Shown here piece after piece: positions 25,042-33,381 of a stretch of 64,000 nucleotides of DNA. The notes beneath the pieces are model-generated. The model was not told the DNA's origin. It saw only the letters and a program-made list of their open reading frames with translations, and made no database searches. Source of the stretch: an uncultured Oscillospiraceae bacterium. GTDB lineage: Bacteria > Bacillota > Clostridia > Oscillospirales > Ruminococcaceae. Both the position numbers and the translations under genes were made by a program. Each line of letters starts with the position of its first letter. The first letter of the stretch is position 1. Location: assembly GCA_934446565.1 (NCBI GenBank), contig CAKSEO010000001.1, positions 1 through 64,000 on the forward strand. The letters are read 5' to 3'.

Positions 25042-26703
25042 ATGTGTAAGATCACAGAAAAGGATCAGAAACTTTTCATAGATATGCTCGACCGCGATAA
25101 GCATTCCGCGCATTTCCTGTGGGACTGTGTGGCTGGGACAGTTGCTACAGTCGGGAGCGGGATATTTGACGGGGTTTCCGGCGACCCGCTGGATTTCCTG
25201 CGGGAGAGCGGACTTATCGACCCGCAGTATCTTCCGTCGTTCAACATTTTTTCCTCCCGCATCGAGGAGGGTATAATCTCAAGGATAGACCGCCGGAGTC
25301 TTAGCGTTGATGTCCGGATGAGATTCACGGAGGACGAGGATTTCAGCCTGTGCGGTTTCTTCGCGCATTTCCTCCTGGACGACAGCGGAAAGATACTCGC
25401 AGTCCACGGGACGATACGTCCCTATTCTAAGCGAGAGATATTTGAAAGGCATGTGCTCAGTTCATTCTCATCGGACCGCGACCCGCGTATTTACGGCGCG
25501 GAGGCTGCGGAGATGATAAAACGCCACCCCGATGAGGAGATCGCGTTCATACAGTTCGATGTGGAGCGTTTCAAGCTCATCAACGAGAAGTACGGAGTCG
25601 AGGCGGGGGACGACCTGCTGGATTTCCTGTACAACACGCTGGGGCTGATATGCAGCGAGGAGCAGCCCTACGCAAGGCTGACCGCCGACGTTTTCATGGT
25701 GATAACGGCGTTTAAAAGCGATACGGAGCTGCTGGATTTCATTCACCGTCTGGAGAGCATGCTGACCGGGTTCCGCGAGATGGAATATCGGCTGATATTC
25801 GGCGTTGCCATCGTCGAGGACAGGACGCTTCACACCCGTAGGCATGGCGACAATGCGGCTATCGCGCGCCAGTCCATAAAGGGCAACGCTCTGAACAACA
25901 TAGGGTTCTATAATGGAAGAATGAAGAGCGACCTCCACAAGAAACAGTCCATCGAGGACGACATGATGAACGCGCTGCTCGGAAATCAGTTCGTGATGTA
26001 CCTCCAGCCGAAGTTCAGCATTTCGTCTCAGCGGATAATCGGCGCGGAGGCGCTTGCGCGGTGGATACACCCGGAAAAGGGAATGATATCTCCGGCGGAT
26101 TTCGTTCCGGTGTTCGAGGAGAACGGATTCATTCTGAAGCTTGACCAGATAATCTGGGAGAGCGCCTGCAGAAAGATACGCGAGTGGATAGATAAGGGAA
26201 TAGAGCCAGTTCCGATATCGGTCAACATCTCCCGGGAGTACATACACACATTCGATGTGGTGGGAGAAATGCTGCATCTGGTGAAAAAGTACGATCTCCC
26301 GATAAAGCTGATTGAGCTGGAGATAACCGAAACCACCGACGCGGAGGGAGTTTCCGACGTAGTCCAGAAGATGAAGGACGCTGGGTTCACCATGCTGATG
26401 GACGATTTCGGCTCGGGATATTCCTCGCTGAATATGCTCCAGAAAACGCAGTTCGACGTTTTAAAGATAGACCGCGGGTTCCTTTCGGAATTTATGGAAT
26501 CCAGCCGCGGCAGAAAGATAATTTCGCATACCATTTCTATGTCGCATGACATCGGGCTGGATATCATCGCGGAGGGCGTTGAAACTCCGGAGCAAGCGCG
26601 GTTTTTGAGCGACTGCGGGTGCGATTCGGCGCAGGGATTCTATTACTCCAAGCCGATAACCCAGGAGGAATTCGACAAGATGCTTGTTGAGGTCAATAAA
26701 TAA
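25042..26703 (+). CDS. c-di-GMP phosphodiesterase with degenerate GGDEF domain
   Basis: A 553-residue cytoplasmic signalling protein. Residues about 1-130 look like a PAS-type sensor. A GGDEF-fold domain follows (FIQFDVERFKLINEKYG), but the signature reads RLTADVF instead of RxGGDEF, so it should not make c-di-GMP. The C-terminal EAL domain is intact: EALARW near residue 335, NISREY, ELEITETTDAE, MDDFGSGYSS, KIDRGF and AEGVET. It is therefore predicted to degrade c-di-GMP, perhaps with GTP sensing by the dead GGDEF. Start 25042 was preferred over 25024 because a GGTGGGG site lies just before it. Single-gene transcript with promoter and terminator. Confidence 0.9.
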   Translation: MCKITEKDQKLFIDMLDRDKHSAHFLWDCVAGTVATVGSGIFDGVSGDPLDFLRESGLIDPQYLPSFNIFSSRIEEGIISRIDRRSLSVDVRMRFTEDEDFSLCGFFAHFLLDDSGKILAVHGTIRPYSKREIFERHVLSSFSSDRDPRIYGAEAAEMIKRHPDEEIAFIQFDVERFKLINEKYGVEAGDDLLDFLYNTLGLICSEEQPYARLTADVFMVITAFKSDTELLDFIHRLESMLTGFREMEYRLIFGVAIVEDRTLHTRRHGDNAAIARQSIKGNALNNIGFYNGRMKSDLHKKQSIEDDMMNALLGNQFVMYLQPKFSISSQRIIGAEALARWIHPEKGMISPADFVPVFEENGFILKLDQIIWESACRKIREWIDKGIEPVPISVNISREYIHTFDVVGEMLHLVKKYDLPIKLIELEITETTDAEGVSDVVQKMKDAGFTMLMDDFGSGYSSLNMLQKTQFDVLKIDRGFLSEFMESSRGRKIISHTISMSHDIGLDIIAEGVETPEQARFLSDCGCDSAQGFYYSKPITQEEFDKMLVEVNK

Positions 26704-26707
26704 AATC

Positions 26708-26736
26708 GGCGGGGCAGTTATCTGCTCCGCCTTTTT
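26708..26736 (+). terminator. Terminator of the GGDEF-EAL gene
   Basis: GGCGGGGCAG pairs with CTGCTCCGCC around a TTAT loop (26708-26731), followed by five T (26732-26736). A textbook intrinsic terminator four bases after the stop codon. Confidence 0.92.
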
Positions 26737-26753
26737 ATATGACAGTTTTTATT

Positions 26754-26878
26754 TAGGGCAATACCGCATAATTATTGTCGTGCGATCGCGCAGTCAGAAA
26801 ATATGCATGCAAGCGCCGCGTAAGCCGTAGGCGTCGCTTGGCAAAGGCGGTAGCCGTTAATTGTGCGGTGTTGCCTTA
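26754..26878. mobile_element. MITE-like element, 125 bp, with terminal inverted repeats
   Basis: The left end TAGGGCAATACCGCATAATT (26754-26773) is an imperfect inverted copy of the right end (26857-26878), whose complement reads TAAGGCAACACCGCACAATT. About 17 of 20 positions match. The interior has no ORF and contains a further stem (AAGCGCCG with CGTCGCTT, 26811-26839). Size, termini and lack of coding content fit a miniature inverted-repeat transposable element, mobilised in trans. Its right end provides the last codons and stop of the esterase gene on the minus strand. Confidence 0.7.
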
Positions 26879-27639
26879 GTTCCAAACATCATTTCAACAA
26901 ATTTCAGTGTGTATTCGTTCCAGAATTCCATGTCGTGAGCGCCTTTACTTTCAAGGTAGGTATGCGGAACATCAATGCTCTCCAGGTAACGGTGAAATTC
27001 CCGGTTCGGCTCCAGCAGGAAATCCTCCGTGCCGCAGGACATGAAGATCTCCGGGATACGTGCGCCGCTGTCCCTCAGCCGCTTTACGAGCACCTCCGGA
27101 TTGCTGTCGCTTTCAAGCACAGCATCCAGGTCGCCGAAGCACTCATGATAGTAGTCGTAGTTTGCAACGCCGTTGTCCTCGCCGGGCTTCATTCCGGATA
27201 TCTCGTGAACTATCAGCGCTGAGGACATCGCCGCCGTCTTTCCGAAGTTTTCCGGGTAGGTCAGCGCTGTGTGGAGCGCTCCGAATCCGCCCATCGAAAG
27301 TCCGAGCAGGCAGGTCTCCTCCGCAGACATTGCAAGTCCGAACGTCCGGCGGATATAATCCACAAGTTCCTTTCCGACGAATGTGCAGTATTTATGCGCG
27401 GTGGAAAGTCCGTCCAGCCAGAATCCGTTCTCGCCGCTCGGCGCCACCACCGCAAAGCCGTACTTCTGCATGAGCCATTCCGGGACCCAGTTCCCGGCGT
27501 CCCCGGTGTAGCCGTGCAGCAGGAACAGCGTGCGCAGTTTCTGCGGAGCTTCCTGCGGTCTGTCGTTCGGGATATACATTTCGAACCGCACGTTGCGGTT
27601 GAGCGCCTGGGAATTGTACTTTATTGAGAGCTGTGACAT
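26857..27639 (-). CDS. Alpha/beta-hydrolase esterase (esterase D / PF00756 type)
   Basis: A 260-residue serine esterase without signal peptide. The oxyanion region is LFLLHGYTGDAGNW, the nucleophile Ser115 lies in LLGLSMGGFG, and the likely acid and base are Asp206 (SCGTEDFLLEPN) and His235 (SKGAHDMEFW). The group includes S-formylglutathione hydrolases and acetyl-xylan or feruloyl esterases; deacylation of plant polysaccharide fragments is a guess from the gut-anaerobe setting. AGGAGG precedes the ATG. The last six residues (KATPHN) and the stop codon come from the inverted repeat of the adjoining MITE, so the original C terminus may have been altered. Confidence 0.85.
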   Translation of the reverse strand: MSQLSIKYNSQALNRNVRFEMYIPNDRPQEAPQKLRTLFLLHGYTGDAGNWVPEWLMQKYGFAVVAPSGENGFWLDGLSTAHKYCTFVGKELVDYIRRTFGLAMSAEETCLLGLSMGGFGALHTALTYPENFGKTAAMSSALIVHEISGMKPGEDNGVANYDYYHECFGDLDAVLESDSNPEVLVKRLRDSGARIPEIFMSCGTEDFLLEPNREFHRYLESIDVPHTYLESKGAHDMEFWNEYTLKFVEMMFGTKATPHN

Positions 27640-27668
27640 GTCGTACCTCCTGTAATATGTATTAATTA

Positions 27669-27697
27669 ATTTTAAACTATCCGGGCGGATTTGTCAA
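27669..27697 (-). promoter_or_regulatory. Esterase promoter
   Basis: On the minus strand TTGACA (27692-27697) and TAAAAT (27669-27674) are separated by 17 bases, just upstream of the AGGAGG ribosome-binding site. Confidence 0.75.
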
Positions 27698-27749
27698 CCT
27701 ATTTGAAAAAAATTCTGAAAAACAGGCAGATTTACGTCTCCAGGTATGT

Positions 27750-27755
27750 TATAAT
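27750..27755 (+). promoter_or_regulatory. Possible -10 element of the sigma factor operon
   Basis: A consensus TATAAT lies 29 bases before the GTG start. No good housekeeping -35 stands 16-18 bases upstream, so initiation may need an activator or the operon's own sigma factor. This is tentative. Confidence 0.35.
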
Positions 27756-27783
27756 TACAAAAGGAAATGAAAGGGGTGGCAAT

Positions 27784-28266
27784 GTGTTCCAGATAACACA
27801 CGAAAATGCGTCCGCGTTGTTCAGGCAGTACGCGAACGCGGTCTACAGCATTGCGCTGGGGATAGTGCGCAGTCCCGAGGAAGCCGAGGACATACTGATG
27901 GACTGTTTTTCCGCAGCGATACATCACTCGGGGGGCTTCAACGATGAGAAGCACCTGAAGAACTGGCTCATGCGAATGGCGGAGCACCGCGCTCTCAACG
28001 TCGTCAAATCGGCGCGGGTAAAGCGGAATATTCCGCTGGACGCCGCCGAGGAGGTCGCGGCTCCGCAGAAACCGCAGCACGAACTGCTGGATACGGTCAT
28101 GCGGCTGCCGGATATCATCAAGACGGTGATCTACATGTTCTACTATGAGGACATGCCCGCCGCCGACATCGCGCAGGCTCTGTGTATCAGCGAAAACACT
28201 GTCTACAAACGGCTTGCAAAGGGCAGAAAGCTGCTGAAAATTTCTTTGGAGGAGGAGCTGCAATGA
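27784..28266 (+). CDS. ECF-like RNA polymerase sigma factor
   Basis: A 160-residue sigma-70 family factor with only regions 2 and 4. Region 2 is NAVYSIALGIVRSPEEAEDILMD in parts; region 4 is MFYYEDMPAADIAQALCISE and NTVYKRLAKGRKLLK, a helix-turn-helix for -35 recognition. GTG 27784 has AAGGGGTGG upstream; an in-frame ATG at 27691 would lie before the likely promoter. The stop overlaps the start of a large membrane protein (ATGA), the standard arrangement of a sigma factor with its transmembrane regulator. Confidence 0.88.
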   Translation: MFQITHENASALFRQYANAVYSIALGIVRSPEEAEDILMDCFSAAIHHSGGFNDEKHLKNWLMRMAEHRALNVVKSARVKRNIPLDAAEEVAAPQKPQHELLDTVMRLPDIIKTVIYMFYYEDMPAADIAQALCISENTVYKRLAKGRKLLKISLEEELQ

Positions 28267-31100
28267 CTAAAAAGGAACTCAAGACAATGTACGATAAAAT
28301 ATCCCTCTCCGAAGAAAGATTATCGGAGCTCGAAAAGCGGCTGGACGACTGCTTCGACCACGCACCGGAGGGATTTCAGGACCTGGACGAGGACGAGCTG
28401 CTGCACTTCGATTCGGAGTACAAACCCGCTCCGCGCCGCAGGAACCCGCTGAAGATCGCGCTGACCAGCGCAGCCGCCGCCGTAGTTGTAGCCGGCGGAA
28501 TTACCGCAGCGTTCAAAACCGGGCTTATCCCAGTCGGCACGACCTCACCGGAATCCTCTACAGCAACGGAAACATCGGATTCTGCAACTACCGAACCGAC
28601 AGAGCCTGTTCCGGTCGTCAAGCACGGGATAACCTCCGCTGACCTGCCGGAATATCCCAACCGGGGGATCCTGGATACCGATAGACTCAAACTGGATACC
28701 ACTACCTACGACGAAACCGCCGCGAACGATATCCGGAGCCTGAACCTGAAAAAAACAGTGCTCATCGCGGAAATGACCGTGACCGACTGCGACTACGAAT
28801 GGGGCAGCGGGGACACCGTCTACACCGTCACCGTTGATGAAGTGTACTACATTAATATGGGAATACACCCGAAGGGGACTTCCATAAAGCTTGAAATGCC
28901 CGGTAGGGTAGATTATCAGTACGAGGGCTGCCCGCTATATGCGGAGGGCGACCGTTTCTTTGCGGCGCTTTGTAACGGCGAGCGCTTCTATGAGGTTTCG
29001 GCCGCGCAGACCATCGCCGATATAATTACCATCAACGGCAAGGATTACGCCGCAGCGCACAGCAAATACCTGCCGGTCATGACCAGTTTTGCCGGGGAGG
29101 ACGTTCTGACCTACGACCGCACCGTAACTCAGAATCCCGCGCTGTATTACGGGTTGTACGACCTCGCAAAGTACGGGGAGTATTACGCCGGGATAGCTGA
29201 ACACTCCGAATCCTCCGGGGAAACGACCGGTGAAAGCTTTGACATTTCCAGGCTGTCCTTCTACGCCGACGCAGACGCGCTGACAGAGATATTCGAGCCG
29301 AATTTCTTCGGGCGCTGGCTGCTTAATGAAACCGGTTCCGACTGGGATTTCTACAACAACATTTATCTGGAGTATTCCACCGACGAGTACTATCCTTTCA
29401 AATCATATCCTGATATTTTCAGACCGCTGAACGGTATGACCTGCGGAGGATTCTCAATGGACGCAAAGGCGTTCTACATGCTGGACTACACCAACGGCGC
29501 AAACGTGTGGGTAATCTGGAAGGACGAACCCGGAACGCTCTACCGCTACGAGGGCGTGGGACGGCATGAGCGCTCCGATTACCTCGTGTCATACAGTCGG
29601 ATAAGCTACGGCGACGTGACGAAAGTATCCGCAAGATCCAGCATTACTCCGCTGGGACTGCTGAAAGTACTGTCCGAGTACGACAGCGGTATTGAGGTCA
29701 GAGCCCACACGGATGAGCCAGAATTCAGAGATGGCGCGTTAGAAGGCACGCTCACCGGGGCGGTCATTGACGTCCTGGAGAACGGCTCCACGGAATACGC
29801 GGGCATTACCTGGAAGCGCGCTGATATCGACCGGTACAGTCTCGCGAACATCTACCTCCCCGAGGAGGAGAACTGGCTGCTCGAAAGGTCCGCGGATAAG
29901 CTGTCGCTGACGGTACGCCTGTTCAATGCGGACGAGAAGTGGCGCGAATCGGCAGTGGCGGACGTAAGCGACACATGCAGGTATTTCCGCGTTGATTTCA
30001 CCAGGACGGATTCCGGCTGGACGTGGGAGTATTCACCGCTTTCCGGCGACCCGTCCGACATGGAGAACTTCTTCTCACCGCTGAACGATACCTACATGTA
30101 TCTTTCCTATATGATGAGCGACAGGGCGCACCCGGACAAGGAAGTTTCCGTTGAATACTACGCAGTTGATAACAACGGGCAGACCGATATCTACGCAATG
30201 CGCAAAATAAAGGACATATTCGCTGGCACGGACGAATACGACATTTATTACCGCGACCCGTGCACGGATTCCTATAACCTGCTTGCATACGGTCCTGCGC
30301 TTGCGTTCTGCACCGAGGACAGCGGCAGCGTGCTTATAGGGCATATATACGATAACACTGCACACGTTACCAGGTACAGGAGCGGATACAGCAATCTCTC
30401 CACGACAGCGGGGCAGGCGCAGGACGGCAGGATAGAGCTTATCCCGCACGGCGATTTCGTGGTCGTGGGATTTGACTTCAGCGGGAGCGGCAGATATACC
30501 GTGCTTGAGCGCTCCAGCCTGTTCGTATGCGGCAGCTACGAGCAGAAGCTGCTGAAAATGACCGACGACAGCCTGGAGGTGCTGAACGAATACGACAACA
30601 AATACACCAAAATAGAGCTGACCGACGAATTGCAGATACGGGCGGTCGAGAAAAAAGCGCAGCTGCTGTGGGCTGAATTTGATATAGAGGCACCGACAGG
30701 GACCGGGAATTATATGATAATCAAAGATGGGATCAGCGGCAAGGTCATCGCCGACCCGGAGCTGCGCACCTACGATGGAATAAAGAATCTGTTCTCGGAG
30801 GTGTACACTGACGAAGCTGTGACCGAAGCGATGGGCCAGATAACAGGTCAATCTATCCTGGAAGTTGACGGCAGGACCTACACGACAGAGGGAGCGCGCG
30901 GAGCCGACATCGACATCTGGGGCGTAGGCTTCACGATTCCGGAGGAAACATTCACCGACACAACGGCGGTGCTTGAATTCACGATAACCTACTGGGACCC
31001 TGATACAGGCAGTACCCTTGACAAGACTGACACCTACACGATAAACGCGGTAAAGACCGACAACGGCTGGCGCCTTGACAGATTCTACTATCCATATTGA
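28263..31100 (+). CDS. Putative transmembrane anti-sigma factor with very large ectodomain
   Basis: A 945-residue protein encoded in a four-base overlap with the sigma gene. Residues 1-60 are a short acidic/basic cytoplasmic segment beginning MTKKELKTMYDKISLSEE, similar in style to N-terminal segments next to sigma genes; residues about 63-84 form one transmembrane helix; a Ser/Thr/Pro-rich linker follows; the remaining 830 or so residues are extracytoplasmic, rich in Tyr, Asp and Thr, with no domain I recognise. Topology and gene order argue for an anti-sigma factor with a sensory ectodomain; no biochemical motif proves it. GGAGGAGG precedes the ATG. Confidence 0.7.
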   Translation: MTKKELKTMYDKISLSEERLSELEKRLDDCFDHAPEGFQDLDEDELLHFDSEYKPAPRRRNPLKIALTSAAAAVVVAGGITAAFKTGLIPVGTTSPESSTATETSDSATTEPTEPVPVVKHGITSADLPEYPNRGILDTDRLKLDTTTYDETAANDIRSLNLKKTVLIAEMTVTDCDYEWGSGDTVYTVTVDEVYYINMGIHPKGTSIKLEMPGRVDYQYEGCPLYAEGDRFFAALCNGERFYEVSAAQTIADIITINGKDYAAAHSKYLPVMTSFAGEDVLTYDRTVTQNPALYYGLYDLAKYGEYYAGIAEHSESSGETTGESFDISRLSFYADADALTEIFEPNFFGRWLLNETGSDWDFYNNIYLEYSTDEYYPFKSYPDIFRPLNGMTCGGFSMDAKAFYMLDYTNGANVWVIWKDEPGTLYRYEGVGRHERSDYLVSYSRISYGDVTKVSARSSITPLGLLKVLSEYDSGIEVRAHTDEPEFRDGALEGTLTGAVIDVLENGSTEYAGITWKRADIDRYSLANIYLPEEENWLLERSADKLSLTVRLFNADEKWRESAVADVSDTCRYFRVDFTRTDSGWTWEYSPLSGDPSDMENFFSPLNDTYMYLSYMMSDRAHPDKEVSVEYYAVDNNGQTDIYAMRKIKDIFAGTDEYDIYYRDPCTDSYNLLAYGPALAFCTEDSGSVLIGHIYDNTAHVTRYRSGYSNLSTTAGQAQDGRIELIPHGDFVVVGFDFSGSGRYTVLERSSLFVCGSYEQKLLKMTDDSLEVLNEYDNKYTKIELTDELQIRAVEKKAQLLWAEFDIEAPTGTGNYMIIKDGISGKVIADPELRTYDGIKNLFSEVYTDEAVTEAMGQITGQSILEVDGRTYTTEGARGADIDIWGVGFTIPEETFTDTTAVLEFTITYWDPDTGSTLDKTDTYTINAVKTDNGWRLDRFYYPY

Positions 31101-31106
31101 GCAAGC

Positions 31107-31140
31107 GACCCTCCCGGGTGATTCCGGGAGGGTCAAGTTT
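31107..31140. terminator. Bidirectional terminator between the sigma operon and the chemoreceptor
   Basis: GACCCTCCCGG (31107-31117) pairs perfectly with CCGGGAGGGTC (31124-31134); AAGTTTTATTT follows on the plus strand. It lies between converging genes and probably serves both. Confidence 0.8.
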
Positions 31141-32990
31141 TATTTCAGCCTGAACATTTCAAGGCGCTTATGCAAGGTTTCCGCCTGGCTGCGGAGCTCC
31201 TCGGCGGTCCCTGCGGAATTCTCCGCGGTCGCTGAGTTGGAGGACACCGCGTTAGTGATACGCTCCAGCCCGGCGTTTATCTGACCGATGGAGCCGTTTT
31301 CATCGGAGGAATCCTGCGTGATGCTGCTGATCAGCCCGCCGAATCCGTCGATGTAGCCGCTTATATCGTTAAGCGACGTTTCCGTTTCGGAGGTCAGCGC
31401 CGAGCCGCGCTCCACTGCCGCGGAGCTTTTTGCGACCAACTCCATGGTGTTCTGCGCAGCCTGCGCGGATTTCCCGGCGAGGTTTCTGACTTCGTCTGCG
31501 ACTACTGCGAATCCCTTTCCTGCTTCGCCCGCGCGGGCAGCCTCTATCGCCGCGTTCAGCGCGAGTATGTTGGTCTGGAATGCGATATCGTCTATCATCG
31601 TGACTATCTTCTTGATCTCCTCGCTGCTCTGGCGTATCTCCTCCATAGCTGCGGTCATTTCCGTCATGGTGGCGCTTGCTGCAGCAGAGCCGCTCGTCAT
31701 CTTACTGAGCAGCTCTGCCGCTTCTTTCGCACTCTTTGCCGTTGCGGAGATACGGTTCTGTATTTCCTCTGCTTCTGCGGAAATTTCGGTCAGCGCGGAT
31801 ACCTCGTCCTGCGAGTTGGAAGCCAGACTCTGTGCGCCGTCCGACATGATGTCAGCGCCTTCCAGTACCTGGTCTCCGGCTGTGCGGATATCATCCATGG
31901 TCGAGTTGAGCTCCCGGGTTATTTTGTCGAGGGAGTCGCGTATCCCGGCGAAATCCCCGGCGTATTCGATGTTGCTGGCTGCTGTCAGGTCGCCGTTGCT
32001 TAGCTTCTCGAGCACCTCGGAGATATCGCTGATGTAGGATGACAGCCGCTGGATAGTGAGCGCCATTGCCTCGGACAGCACCTGCGTTTCGTCGCCGCGC
32101 TGATTGGGGGTGAATTCAGTGTGGACGTCGCCGTTGGAGAGCTGCACCAGTCGGTCGGTCGTGCCGGTTATCGAGCCGCTTATCTTCACGGCGCAGCGCA
32201 CGCCCACGAGCGAAGCCCCGACGAATTCCAGGATAATAATCACGATAAGGAACGTCAGCATGGAATAGAACGTCGAGAACAGCGTGTCCGCCTTAGTTCC
32301 GTAAACGACGTACATTCCGGTATCGGCTACAGGGCTGTAGGTGAACATCATGCGGTCGGAGCCTGCCGCCTGAGGATTCCGCGCTATATAGCTCCCGCTG
32401 TTTCCGGCGCTTATCTGCGGCATGATGTCGCCGAATCCTAGGGATTCGGCAGTGACGCCCGGGGTAGTAGTGTCGTAGGAGGTGGACAGGATAAGGTCGC
32501 CGCTGGACGAGAATATGTATCCGACGTCGCCGTCTTCGCGGCGCATCGTGTCAAGGATAGCCACGAAATAGTCGTAGCTCAGCTCGCCGAGTACTACGCC
32601 GTCATCACGACCCTTGACGGCAAGGACCACCCTGTCCCCGGACTGGTTCACGACGGGCGGCGTAAAGGCAATGTCGCCCTCCGAAGCGGTTTTCAGTTCG
32701 TTCTGCGCTCCGGTGAGGTCGTAGTCGTCCTCACCGTACATCGTCACCCGGTCGAAAGTGTAGTCGCCGTCCGGCGAGGGCTGCGCGGAATCCAGCGAGT
32801 CGCTGATGTAGACGAATTCCTCCGCGAGGGTCGCCGAGCAGCTGTTGGTGACGTAACGCCCGAGCTTCTTACCGTTTGCGTCCGCCATCGAGTAGGAGCC
32901 TGAAAGTCCCGCTGCGCCCACAATAATGCCGCAGGTCCCGATGCTGGCAAGCACGAGCCGCTGTATCCTTAGCTTGATCGTAGTTTTCAT
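31140..32990 (-). CDS. Methyl-accepting chemotaxis protein with Cache-type sensor
   Basis: A 616-residue transmembrane chemoreceptor. An N-terminal helix (residues about 8-30) leads into a periplasmic-type dCache-like sensor (to about 240; [21 protein letters not shown] and [13 protein letters not shown] are typical), a second helix (about 245-268), a HAMP region and the signalling domain. The highly conserved hairpin tip is [35 protein letters not shown] (seen in consecutive pieces), which contacts CheA and CheW. AGGAGAGG precedes the ATG. No chemotaxis genes are nearby; the ligand is unknown. Confidence 0.94.
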   Translation of the reverse strand: MKTTIKLRIQRLVLASIGTCGIIVGAAGLSGSYSMADANGKKLGRYVTNSCSATLAEEFVYISDSLDSAQPSPDGDYTFDRVTMYGEDDYDLTGAQNELKTASEGDIAFTPPVVNQSGDRVVLAVKGRDDGVVLGELSYDYFVAILDTMRREDGDVGYIFSSSGDLILSTSYDTTTPGVTAESLGFGDIMPQISAGNSGSYIARNPQAAGSDRMMFTYSPVADTGMYVVYGTKADTLFSTFYSMLTFLIVIIILEFVGASLVGVRCAVKISGSITGTTDRLVQLSNGDVHTEFTPNQRGDETQVLSEAMALTIQRLSSYISDISEVLEKLSNGDLTAASNIEYAGDFAGIRDSLDKITRELNSTMDDIRTAGDQVLEGADIMSDGAQSLASNSQDEVSALTEISAEAEEIQNRISATAKSAKEAAELLSKMTSGSAAASATMTEMTAAMEEIRQSSEEIKKIVTMIDDIAFQTNILALNAAIEAARAGEAGKGFAVVADEVRNLAGKSAQAAQNTMELVAKSSAAVERGSALTSETETSLNDISGYIDGFGGLISSITQDSSDENGSIGQINAGLERITNAVSSNSATAENSAGTAEELRSQAETLHKRLEMFRLK

Positions 32991-33067
32991 ATTACCTCTC
33001 CTGATACCATTAGATTTACATTTATGGAATACTATGAAAATAATAAACCGAACGATTTACTAAATAG

Positions 33068-33097
33068 ATTATACCACACATTTGAGGTTTTTGTCAA
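33068..33097 (-). promoter_or_regulatory. Chemoreceptor promoter
   Basis: On the minus strand TTGACA (33092-33097) and TATAAT (33068-33073) are separated by 18 bases, followed by a 70-base leader. Confidence 0.75.
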
Positions 33098-33136
33098 TAA
33101 ATTTCTAAAAATCCTGTGAAAAATAGCGCGTTCGGG

Positions 33137-33165
33137 TTGACACATTAGTTTTGTGGTGTTATAAT
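33137..33165 (+). promoter_or_regulatory. mgtE promoter
   Basis: TTGACA (33137-33142) and TATAAT (33160-33165), both consensus, are 17 bases apart. Transcription should begin near 33172, leaving about 210 bases of leader before mgtE. Confidence 0.85.
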
Positions 33166-33171
33166 TTAATC

Positions 33172-33381
33172 GTTGCAAATTCCGGTATTAATAAGAAAGA
33201 GGTGAGCGAAGTGAGTTTAGGTGACAGTCACGGGCGAAGTATTTATTGTACTGCCTTATCCGGCGCTTGCTTTGCCGCTGTCTTTGATAACGATAAATAA
33301 AGCCGAACAGGGCGGTACATTGCCCGGCTTCACTTTCAATTAGGAATGCGATGCGACAATAATTGAAAGGCGGTAAATACT
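33172..33381 (+). promoter_or_regulatory. Structured mgtE leader with upstream ORF and Shine-Dalgarno-masking hairpin
   Basis: The leader carries a 29-codon ORF (33211-33300), then a compound hairpin formed by AGCC/GGCT and GGGC/GCCC (33301-33328), then a perfect 10-base inverted repeat: CTTTCAATTA (33333-33342) with TAATTGAAAG (33360-33369). The second arm covers AAAG of the mgtE ribosome-binding site AAAGGCGG (33366-33373), so folding would hinder initiation. The order suggests leader-peptide or ion control of mgtE translation. The sequence does not read like the known M-box except for a short UUAGGUGA stretch, so it may be a different device. Confidence 0.55.
33211..33300 (+). CDS. 29-codon leader peptide upstream of mgtE
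   Basis: GTG start with AAAGAGGTGA, almost a full anti-Shine-Dalgarno match, five bases upstream. The product is MSLGDSHGRSIYCTALSG followed by ACFAAVFDNDK, ending in TAA. It resembles no protein I know. The very strong initiation signal, its place in a 210-base leader and the hairpins immediately after its stop favour a regulatory upstream ORF. An accidental reading frame cannot be excluded without comparison to relatives. Confidence 0.5.
   Translation: MSLGDSHGRSIYCTALSGACFAAVFDNDK

Noticed and set aside
26754..26878. Complete insertion sequence
   Set aside because: Only 125 bases long with no transposase frame; called MITE-like instead.
33172..33381. M-box Mg2+ riboswitch upstream of mgtE
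   Set aside because: Only a short UUAGGUGA stretch resembles it; the expected series of M-box helices and conserved loops could not be traced, so it is reported as an unclassified leader.
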